Below the pieces are notes generated by a model. The model ran no database searches and had not been told where the DNA came from. It worked only from the letters and a program-made list of their open reading frames with translations. A stretch of DNA of 5,026 nt from an uncultured Clostridia bacterium (GTDB taxonomy: Bacteria; Bacillota; Clostridia; Oscillospirales; Acutalibacteraceae): contig CALCYI010000051.1 in NCBI GenBank assembly GCA_937907605.1, forward strand, positions 1-5,026, given 5' to 3'. Both the position numbers and the translations under genes were made by a program. Positions within the stretch are counted from its first letter, which is position 1; each line of letters starts with the position of its first letter. Of this stretch, positions 1 through 3,841 are shown one piece after another.

Positions 1-2
1 CA

Positions 3-122
3 CTTGGCAGCACCTTTGTTGCAACAAGCAGCGTTAAAACACTTCTTGAAGAAAAGTATCCTCTTCCGGAAGACTTCAAAGAAACGCCTGAGTTTAAAGA
101 AATAATAAATATGTTGAAATAG
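3..122 (+). CDS. C-terminal end of an unidentified protein (5' truncated by window edge)
   Basis: A frame open from the first bases of the window ends at TAG 120-122 and gives a 39-residue tail. It is rich in Glu and Lys and contains the stretch KYPLPEDFKETPEFKEI. I do not recognise the family from so short a piece. It reads as coding because it has no stop, has a plausible amphipathic composition, and ends 3 bases before a perfect hairpin that makes a good transcription terminator. It converges on the minus-strand island that begins at 152, so it is probably the chromosomal gene bordering that island. No start is visible. Confidence 0.6.
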   Translation, partial: LGSTFVATSSVKTLLEEKYPLPEDFKETPEFKEIINMLK

Positions 123-125
123 TAG

Positions 126-148
126 AAGCCTCGGCAAAGCCGAGGCTT
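126..148. terminator. Shared bidirectional intrinsic terminator between convergent genes
   Basis: Arms 126-135 (AAGCCTCGGC) and 139-148 (GCCGAGGCTT) are perfectly complementary over 10 bp with an AAA loop. The hairpin lies between the + strand stop at 122 and the minus-strand stop at 152. The T tail is short on both sides (TTT then CGTT on +), so termination may be moderate, but the GC-rich stem and its position between convergent stops are typical. Confidence 0.8.
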
Positions 149-151
149 TCG

Positions 152-343
152 TTATACTCTCCGTTCCCTGCACCAGTCAATGAAGGCGGATTTCATTACC
201 TTAAAGTTTTTGCCGACCTTGATTGTCGGGAAGTCCTCACGGTAAAATAATTCTCTTGCTGCCTGAACGGAACAGCCGATAATTTTTGATACATCCATCG
301 GCGTTAAGAATACAATTCCTGCTTCCGTTTTTCCATGCTTCAA
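152..343 (-). CDS. Small excisionase-like helix-turn-helix DNA-binding protein, possibly frameshifted near its start
   Basis: This encodes about 63 residues resembling the small HTH proteins of the excisionase/MerR-like (HTH_17) type. FLTPMDVSKIIGCS matches the first helix and turn, QAARELFYRED the recognition region, and FPTIKVGKNFKVMKSAFIDW the C-terminal wing and helix. The likely role is DNA binding, as an excisionase or a regulator. The only in-frame start that keeps the domain is TTG at 343, and it has no Shine-Dalgarno sequence. A competing ATG at 336-334 opens a different frame reading MEKRKQELY. That frame would join LTPMDVSKI if one T were restored near 310-315, so this copy may carry a one-base deletion. 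It follows the 870-367 gene by 23 bases. Two decayed copies of its 3' half occur at 935-1051 and about 2473-2515. Confidence 0.65.
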   Translation of the reverse strand: MKHGKTEAGIVFLTPMDVSKIIGCSVQAARELFYREDFPTIKVGKNFKVMKSAFIDWCRERRV

Positions 344-366
344 TGAAAATCATTTATGTACCATTT

Positions 367-870
367 CTATTCATTATCATCCTTTGGATATAACACATAA
401 TAGCGTTTGTTCGATTTTTCAACTTTTGCGCTAAATATTGCATTTTCTTTAGAAAAAACACGAAATTTATTCTCATTATTTATGTCTGTAAATGGATAAA
501 TAAAAAATTTCGGTGGTGCTTCATAGGAAAAGTCAAAATATTCATACTTAACTATCTTATTGTCTTTTACAAAAATCATACCTGCCGTTAAATCTGTTGA
601 GCCTTTGAATTCATCACCAATGGCTTCCTCAATATCATTTTCAGATGTTGGGTACTGGAAAATCAATACTTTATCCCATTCGAAATGGGTAAAGTCTGAA
701 AGAACAATTTCCACTGTTTCTTTTTCATCATCAGACTCTTCGGACTCGACAATATTGTTGTCAATATATTTAATAATGCGATTTGATATAGGTTTGCTTT
801 GAATTATAATAAGAGCACATAATGCAACAATAACAGCAATCGCAATCAAACAGACTTTAAAATGCTTCAT
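367..870 (-). CDS. Membrane-anchored hypothetical protein, candidate immunity-type protein
   Basis: A 167-aa protein with one hydrophobic segment at residues 5-24 (CLIAIAVIVALCALIII), preceded by Lys and lacking an obvious lipobox. It is therefore probably an N-terminally anchored protein with its soluble part outside the membrane. An acidic linker (ESEESDDEKE, about 42-51) leads to a compact alpha/beta domain starting FTHFEWDKVLIFQYPTSENDIEEAIG. I recall that pattern from uncharacterised Firmicute proteins, but I cannot attach a function. Translation starts at ATG 870-868, 34 bases after a -10 box, with only a weak GAAAGTG-like SD. It is AT-rich, lies directly after an HTH remnant, and neighbours a toxin/antitoxin pair. 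A role as orphan immunity protein is therefore an inference from context only. Confidence 0.8.
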   Translation of the reverse strand: MKHFKVCLIAIAVIVALCALIIIQSKPISNRIIKYIDNNIVESEESDDEKETVEIVLSDFTHFEWDKVLIFQYPTSENDIEEAIGDEFKGSTDLTAGMIFVKDNKIVKYEYFDFSYEAPPKFFIYPFTDINNENKFRVFSKENAIFSAKVEKSNKRYYVLYPKDDNE

Positions 871-903
871 TTAATTTTTCACTTTCGCTTTTTAGTCATT
901 ATT

Positions 904-932
904 ATATTATCACATTTGGCGATAGCTTGCAA
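904..932 (-). promoter_or_regulatory. Predicted sigma-A promoter for the 870-367 gene
   Basis: On the minus strand, TTGCAA (932-927) and TAATAT (909-904) are separated by exactly 17 bp, and the ATG follows 34 bases downstream. It lies just past the stop of the HTH remnant that ends at 935, so the cargo gene has its own promoter. Confidence 0.5.
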
Positions 933-934
933 TA

Positions 935-1051
935 TTATACCATCCTTTCCCTGCACCAGTCAACGAAGGTGGACTTCATAACTTTGAAATTTTTGCCAAC
1001 CTTGATTGTCGGAAAGTCCTCACGGTAAAACAATTCTCTTGCTGACTGAAC
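935..1051 (-). pseudogene. Second copy of the HTH gene, 3' remnant only (38 codons)
   Basis: In frame with a TAA stop at 937-935, this segment encodes 38 residues beginning VQSARELFYRED and ending FVDWCRERMV. It is nearly identical to the last 38 residues of the HTH protein at 343-152, with changes such as A to S, A to T, I to V and R to M. Similarity stops sharply at 1051, and upstream sequence is unrelated and out of frame, so the helix-turn-helix N-terminal half is gone. The changes are mostly conservative and the frame is kept, so the copy diverged as a coding sequence or was truncated recently. Confidence 0.85.
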
Positions 1052-1133
1052 CTCAACCACTTGCCAACCAAATTATCAACAAACCGCCTAAACGCTTGAT
1101 AATTTTGTCACTCCAACCCTACACCTCGACCAT
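1052..1133. other. Unexplained junction segment with a 10-bp inverted repeat
   Basis: Between the HTH remnant and the barstar terminator lies about 80 bp with no gene. It holds a perfect 10-bp inverted repeat, AAATTATCAA (1070-1079) and TTGATAATTT (1096-1105), with a 16-base spacer. On the minus strand one frame reads SDKIIKRLGGLLIIWLASG and then stops, which could be a fragment of an eroded hydrophobic protein. I cannot identify it. Confidence 0.35.
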
Positions 1134-1171
1134 AAAAATGCGATTGCCCCGTTTGGAGCAATCGCATTTTT
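1134..1171 (-). terminator. Strong intrinsic terminator of the toxin-barstar operon
   Basis: Arms 1134-1147 and 1158-1171 are perfectly complementary over 14 bp (AAAAATGCGATTGC with its reverse complement) around a 10-base loop. The outer A/T pairs give a U run on either strand. It lies 8 bases beyond the barstar stop codon, so on the minus strand it closes the operon. Confidence 0.85.
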
Positions 1172-1178
1172 GATGTTA

Positions 1179-1472
1179 TTAATCAATATCAACCTTTAGT
1201 TCTATTTCGTGATATTCTATTTCCGCTTCTCTAAACACACTGATTATTTCGTTTACATAAGTTTTCATCTTTTTTGTATCACTTGATTTGGGATGATAAA
1301 CGATTTTTATCTTTACAGGAACTCCCATCAATCCAGTTATTGCATCCCAAAGCGCGTCTAAATTATTGCCGTACCAATCAGGTAGTTCCAAGTTTTCTTT
1401 TATTACCTTATGTAAAGAGCCGATATATTTACACTCCGAAAAATCAAGAACTACATTCTTTGTTTCGCTCAT
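1179..1472 (-). CDS. Barstar-family ribonuclease inhibitor (immunity protein)
   Basis: A 97-aa protein matching barstar, which plugs the active site of barnase-type RNases in the cytoplasm. The binding helix region reads LPDWYGNNLDALWDAITG, almost residue for residue like barstar LPEYYGENLDALWDCLTG. Asp39, Trp42 and Asp43 stand where barstar has Asp35, Trp38 and Asp39. The VFREAE stretch near residues 79-84 supplies the equivalent of Glu76. The length is close to the usual 90 residues, with a short acidic C-terminal extension. ATG 1472-1470 has a strong SD (AGGAGGG, 1489-1483) that overlaps the toxin stop codon, so the two genes are translationally linked. It is intact, unlike the toxin's original fusion, so immunity has been kept. 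Confidence 0.95.
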   Translation of the reverse strand: MSETKNVVLDFSECKYIGSLHKVIKENLELPDWYGNNLDALWDAITGLMGVPVKIKIVYHPKSSDTKKMKTYVNEIISVFREAEIEYHEIELKVDID

Positions 1473-1482
1473 GATAATTAGT

Positions 1483-1489
1483 CCCTCCT
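1483..1489 (-). promoter_or_regulatory. Barstar ribosome binding site overlapping the toxin stop
   Basis: AGGAGGG on the minus strand lies 10 bases before the barstar ATG and shares bases with the toxin TAG (1490-1488). It is by far the best SD in the operon. That should favour antidote synthesis over toxin, whose own start has no good SD. Confidence 0.75.
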
Positions 1490-1898
1490 ATACGATTTCA
1501 TAAAATGTTTGATAATGGTCGTAAGTTACGAATATCAAACCGTCATTAGAGAATATAATTCTCATTGAGTTACGATATCCTCTGACATAGTTGATGTCTG
1601 CTTCAATCCATGTTCTTCCGTTTTTATACGGTAATTTTCCCTCACGATTAATGAAGGTTCCCTTTGTAATTTGCTTACCGGGCGCAACCTTATCCAAATT
1701 ACCAAGTATGTTTTTCCAACCCAATGCTTTTGCTTCTTTTATGGCAATGTAGTTTTCAGGTAATTCACCAAACATTTTAACATAATAATCAGCACCTTGC
1801 AAACCATCTTTTGTAGCACTTCCGGCAATTACCGATTTCATTGGACTCACTTCGCAACGGCAATTACCGATTTCATTGGACTCACTTCGCAACGGCAA
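1488..1898 (-). CDS. Barnase-type ribonuclease toxin, orphaned C-terminal domain of a MuF polymorphic toxin
   Basis: From ADYYVKMFGELPENYI (residue 37 on) to the C-terminus DHYQTFYEIV this aligns without large gaps to barnase, a guanyl-preferring endoribonuclease. Landmarks are EAKALGW, GNL--VAPGK, NREGKLP, GRTWIEADINY and GYRNSMRI. The catalytic residues Glu99, Arg109, Arg113 and His128 match barnase Glu73, Arg83, Arg87 and His102. Barnase Lys27 is replaced by Ile, with a Lys one position later (NYIAIKEA). There is no signal peptide. TTG 1898 opens the frame and ATG 1841-1839 (residue 20) is an alternative; neither has a convincing SD, and both leave the RNase domain whole. The first residues come from a 35-bp duplication, and the ancestral start lay in an upstream MuF domain. 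Barstar follows 15 bases downstream. Confidence 0.9.
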   Translation of the reverse strand: MPLRSESNEIGNCRCEVSPMKSVIAGSATKDGLQGADYYVKMFGELPENYIAIKEAKALGWKNILGNLDKVAPGKQITKGTFINREGKLPYKNGRTWIEADINYVRGYRNSMRIIFSNDGLIFVTYDHYQTFYEIV

Positions 1899-1901
1899 TT
1901 A
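1826..1901. repeat. Exact 35-bp tandem duplication with a partial third unit
   Basis: Positions 1826-1860 and 1861-1895 are identical 35-bp units beginning CAATTACCGATTTCATTGG, and the first 6 bases (CAATTA) recur at 1896-1901. Because 35 is not a multiple of 3, the second unit changes the reading frame of the toxin gene. Perfect identity implies a recent event. Confidence 0.97.
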
Positions 1902-1942
1902 GGATGAACTGGCGGTTGCAATTGAAGAATCTCGTCTATTGG
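1847..1942 (-). pseudogene. C-terminal remnant of a MuF (SPP1 gp7-type) domain, cut from the toxin by frameshift
   Basis: The minus-strand frame open from 1984 down to a TGA at 1849-1847 contains PIDEILQLQPPVHPNCRCEV (1942-1883). PP-HPNCRC is the signature that closes MuF / SPP1 gp7 phage head-morphogenesis domains, which carry C-terminal toxins in prophage-encoded MuF polymorphic toxins. With one 35-bp unit removed, this frame runs straight through CRCEVSPMKSVIAGSATKDG into the barnase domain. With both units it stops in the second copy. Upstream of about 1942 the MuF domain is missing and the 3' end of the 2406-1936 gene takes over, so this is an orphan toxin cassette and not a whole MuF protein. 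Confidence 0.8.
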
Positions 1943-2406
1943 ATGGGAATTCCGTAAAAAGCGTGAATTATTGCCTCGAAAACATCAAAAAAATTATCCC
2001 ATTTTCTGCTGTTTTTGTTTGACGCATTTTTTCCAGCTATTGCATCATTGATGACTGCCTCCTTATCTTCAACACTCATCGACAGCAAAGTAACTTTACA
2101 TGATTTTGCTACAGGCGTTACCGCATTATAGGTTTCATCACAAAAAACCTTATAATAATTATAGTATTCTAAAGTTATTTCCGAATCAGGACTAATCTCT
2201 TCTACTTTTATTTTTGACGTTACCGAGAAAACGCATTCAACAAGTTGACCCTTTTTATTGCTATGTATATACGACGCCTCAGATGGTGATATATACAATA
2301 CTGAATTGTTATCAACTTTAATATCTACCGTTTCATTGGCAAGAATTATATACTGTTCATTGCCTCTTACGACTATTTGCTTATTAGAGTTATTGCGGAA
2401 TAGCAT
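1936..2406 (-). CDS. Hypothetical 156-aa protein, first gene of the toxin operon
   Basis: I do not recognise this protein. The N-terminal half (residues 1-85) alternates hydrophobic and polar residues as in a beta-rich domain (QIVVRGNEQYIILANETVDIKVDNNSVLYISP). The C-terminal half is more helical, with an aromatic end, WDNFFDVFEAIIHAFYG. There is no signal peptide or TM segment, so it is probably cytosolic. ATG 2406 has a good SD (AGGGAGA, 2419-2413) and a near-consensus promoter. Its stop at 1938-1936 overlaps the surviving end of the MuF frame. It would share a transcript with the toxin and barstar. Position suggests another immunity-type protein or the remains of a previous toxin-immunity pair, but the sequence itself does not show this. 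Confidence 0.75.
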   Translation of the reverse strand: MLFRNNSNKQIVVRGNEQYIILANETVDIKVDNNSVLYISPSEASYIHSNKKGQLVECVFSVTSKIKVEEISPDSEITLEYYNYYKVFCDETYNAVTPVAKSCKVTLLSMSVEDKEAVINDAIAGKNASNKNSRKWDNFFDVFEAIIHAFYGIPIQ

Positions 2407-2435
2407 TTGCTTTCTCCCTATTATTAATTGCGGTA

Positions 2436-2464
2436 ATTATAACACAGTTGAATTACAAATTCAA
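2436..2464 (-). promoter_or_regulatory. Near-consensus promoter of the toxin operon with an embedded palindrome
   Basis: On the minus strand, TTGAAT (2464-2459) and TATAAT (2441-2436) are 17 bp apart, and the gene starts 30 bases downstream. The -35 box is one arm of a 7-bp inverted repeat, TTGAATT (2448-2454) and AATTCAA (2458-2464), with a 3-base centre. That is a plausible operator placed to block the -35 and spacer. Confidence 0.7.
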
Positions 2465-2515
2465 TATCAGATAGTCAATGCTCATTTCATCCTTGAAATT
2501 CTTACCGACCTTGAT
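2453..2515 (-). pseudogene. Third copy of the HTH gene 3' end, strongly decayed
   Basis: The minus-strand frame reads IKVGKNFKDEMSIDY and continues to a TAA at 2455-2453. IKVGKNFK is identical to the same stretch of the HTH protein at 343-152. The DNA remains alignable from about 2515 to 2473 with small deletions (for example ATTTCAT then CCTTGAAATT against ATTTCATTACCTTAAAGTT), after which similarity ends. Only about 15 codons are left. Confidence 0.6.
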
Positions 2516-2544
2516 TAATTAAACATTTCCTTCCAAAATTTCCC

Positions 2545-2573
2545 TTTACTTTATTAAAACAACATTATAAAAT
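2545..2573 (+). promoter_or_regulatory. Weak candidate promoter for the YitT gene
   Basis: TTTACT (2545-2550) and TAAAAT (2568-2573) are 17 bp apart and 31 bases before the ATG at 2605. The stretch is AT-rich throughout, so such matches occur easily; this is a position-based guess. Confidence 0.3.
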
Positions 2574-2604
2574 AAAAACGACAATAATAACGGTGGTGGT
2601 CTGT

Positions 2605-3468
2605 ATGAAGAAGCAGAAGAAGGAAGCGCTTGACATAATTAAAATGACTGCGTCGGTGCTCGCAGGCAACGCTATGTTCGCGTTTGCGGTAGCGGGCTTT
2701 ATTATGCCGCACGATATTCTTATGGGCGGTATCACTGGCGTGGGTATATTCCTTAATAAGAGCTTCGGAATTGACACGGCGCTTTTAATCCTGCTTGTAA
2801 ACGTGGTGCTTATGATTATAGGGCGTATACTGCTCGGTAAAAAATTCTTCCTCTCGACCGTTGCAAGCTCGGTGCTCTACCCCGTGCTGCTTTCGCTCAT
2901 ACAGAGAATACCTAACATCAACACCCTTACTGATAATTCGCTCCTTGCGGCTATCTTTGCAGGTGCTCTGCTCGGTATGGCAATCGGCGTACTGATGAGA
3001 GTCGGCTCGTCAAGCGGCGGCACGGACATCATAAGCCTGATAATAAACAAATATACCCATATACCCGTTGCGATTATCGTATACACGCTTGATTTCATAA
3101 TAATCGGCGGACAAGCTGTATTCTCGGGCACGGAGGCGCTCCTGCTTGGCATAGTCACGATAGTGCTTGAGGGTCTCCTGCTCGACAAGGTAATGATTTT
3201 AGGTAAGGCACAGCTTGAGGTTTTCGTTATCTCCAAGGAATACGAGAAAATCCGCGACGCAGTATTAAACGAGCTCAATATCGGCGCGACGATGAGCGTT
3301 ATCGAAACGGGCTTTACGGGCGAAAGCCAGATGGCTGTTATGTGCGTTATCCACCCGAGAAGGCTCTACGCGCTGACTGAGCTTATTCAGAAAATCGACA
3401 GCAAAAGTTTTATCACGATTACAAAAATCAAGGAAGTTCAGGGCAAGGGCTTTAGTTACGAGAGATAG
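2605..3468 (+). CDS. YitT-family integral membrane protein (YitT membrane domain plus DUF2179)
   Basis: A 287-aa protein with the architecture of the YitT/YvjA/YpjC family. The membrane part (about residues 15-200) has five or six hydrophobic segments and carries the family motifs PHDILMGGITGVGI (35-48) and RVGSSSGGTDIIS (132-144). The C-terminal cytosolic DUF2179 domain (about 204-280) starts LEVFVISKEYEKIRDAVL and ends VQGKGF. Members are common in Firmicutes and their transport or regulatory role is unsettled. ATG 2605 is preferred over an in-frame GTG at 2593 because the latter's codons lie in the GGTGGTGGT tract that likely serves as the SD. The gene is visibly GC-richer than the island to its left and diverges from it, so it is probably older chromosome. 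Confidence 0.93.
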   Translation: MKKQKKEALDIIKMTASVLAGNAMFAFAVAGFIMPHDILMGGITGVGIFLNKSFGIDTALLILLVNVVLMIIGRILLGKKFFLSTVASSVLYPVLLSLIQRIPNINTLTDNSLLAAIFAGALLGMAIGVLMRVGSSSGGTDIISLIINKYTHIPVAIIVYTLDFIIIGGQAVFSGTEALLLGIVTIVLEGLLLDKVMILGKAQLEVFVISKEYEKIRDAVLNELNIGATMSVIETGFTGESQMAVMCVIHPRRLYALTELIQKIDSKSFITITKIKEVQGKGFSYER

Positions 3469-3503
3469 AAAAGCTTGCAGGGCAGATTGTCCGCCCGCTT
3501 TTT
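3469..3503 (+). terminator. Intrinsic terminator after the YitT gene
   Basis: It starts directly after the stop codon. AAAAGC (3469-3474) can pair with GCTTTT (3497-3502). An inner helix forms from GGGC (3480-3483) with GCCC (3493-3496), extended across a mismatch by GA/TC, with TTTTT at 3499-3503. The stem is interrupted by TTGCA on the 5' side, but the layout is typical. Confidence 0.7.
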
Positions 3504-3543
3504 AATTAACAATTCACAATGTACAATTATGGGTGCTACGCAC
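3504..3543. repeat. Possible dispersed intergenic repeat
   Basis: This reads AATTAACAATTCACAATG followed by TACAATTATGGG and a small GTGC-TAC-GCAC hairpin (3533-3543). Strings of this AATTCACAATGTACAATTA type are, from memory, frequent between genes of gut Clostridia. One occurrence cannot prove a repeat. Confidence 0.3.
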
Positions 3544-3579
3544 GGCATTTATATATTCAGGTACAGGCTGTACTCGCCG

Positions 3580-3604
3580 GAGACTGCTTTCGCAGTCTCT
3601 TTTT
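3580..3604 (+). terminator. Second, orphan intrinsic terminator
   Basis: GAGACTGC (3580-3587) and GCAGTCTC (3592-3599) form a perfect 8-bp stem with a TTTC loop, followed by TTTTT (3600-3604). No gene lies between it and the YitT terminator. It is either a back-up terminator or the end of a short transcript, and it insulates the promoter that begins at 3610. Confidence 0.8.
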
Positions 3605-3609
3605 AATTA

Positions 3610-3638
3610 TTGAAATTTATAATTATGTATGCTATAAT
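3610..3638 (+). promoter_or_regulatory. Strong extended -10 sigma-A promoter for the structured leader
   Basis: TTGAAA (3610-3615), a spacer of exactly 17 bp, then TATAAT (3633-3638) preceded by TGC, which gives an extended -10 (TGnTATAAT). Transcription should start near 3644-3646. That is the first base of the long hairpin at 3645. Confidence 0.85.
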
Positions 3639-3644
3639 GAATTT

Positions 3645-3823
3645 GCCAAATATGTCACAAGTGAATATTTTCGCAAAAATTACGACATGCTATTTTTATC
3701 TATTTGGGTAAAAATGCATGCTCTTATAAGCATATCGTATTTTTGCGTTTGTGTGACATGTTTGGCGACAGTTGGAGCTATGCGTTTTTTGGCGTACAGT
3801 GAGTTCAACTGTACGCATTTTTT
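3645..3823 (+). ncRNA. Predicted structured RNA or regulatory leader (about 180 nt) of unknown class
   Basis: The outer arms GCCAAATATGTCACA (3645-3659) and TGTGACATGTTTGGC (3752-3766) pair over 15 bp with one U-G wobble. An asymmetric internal loop (12 against 4 nt) follows. The inner arms 3672-3690 and 3730-3747 then pair over 18 positions, with one bulge (3680) and one C-A mismatch (3686/3734). Inside, 3686-3698 can alternatively pair with 3709-3720 (CATGC-T-ATTTTTA with TAAAAATGCATG), which competes for the CATGC at 3686-3690. A terminator at 3792-3823 ends the RNA. The promoter is positioned so that the RNA starts at the outer stem. No open frame inside looks coding. It does not match the layout of 6S, tmRNA, SRP or RNase P that I know. 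Alternatives are a riboswitch-like attenuator for the next gene, a free small RNA, or a small inverted-repeat element that happens to be transcribed. Confidence 0.6.
3792..3823 (+). terminator. Intrinsic terminator/attenuator just upstream of the ATT-started gene
   Basis: GCGTACAGT (3792-3800) and ACTGTACGC (3808-3816) form a perfect 9-bp stem with a 7-base loop, followed by TTTTTT (3818-3823). The next SD begins only 6 bases later, so unless termination is relieved the 3842 gene would be poorly transcribed from the 3610 promoter. Confidence 0.88.
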
Positions 3824-3828
3824 GTTAT

Positions 3829-3834
3829 AGGGGG
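3829..3834 (+). promoter_or_regulatory. Ribosome binding site that selects an ATT start
   Basis: AGGGGG lies exactly 7 bases before ATT 3842-3844. No ATG, GTG or TTG is at a useful distance in the open frame, and the next in-frame ATG (3902) is 67 bases away without an SD of its own. Confidence 0.65.
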
Positions 3835-3841
3835 AATTAAT

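Noticed and set aside
2593..2604. GTG start for the YitT gene at 2593
   Set aside because: It would use the GGTGG tract as codons and leave no SD. ATG 2605 has that tract directly upstream and gives the usual MKK start.
2877..3278. A 133-residue minus-strand frame inside the YitT gene
   Set aside because: It overlaps a clearly recognisable membrane protein on the other strand, has Ser/Pro/Ile-rich composition typical of an antisense shadow, and has no SD.
3645..3766. Retron msr-msd or type III toxin-antitoxin RNA
   Set aside because: No reverse transcriptase lies nearby, no tandem 30-40 nt antitoxin repeats are present, and the next gene is a two-TM protein unlike ToxN. The layout (RNA, terminator, gene) is similar, but evidence is too thin.
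3645..3766. MITE with 15-bp terminal inverted repeats
   Set aside because: The ends are inverted repeats, but no target-site duplication is visible next to them and the promoter and terminator fit closely around the structure. I keep it only as an alternative.
3645..3823. 6S RNA
   Set aside because: The length is similar, but the 3' end is a separate terminator hairpin and not the partner of the 5' end, and the large central bubble is missing.
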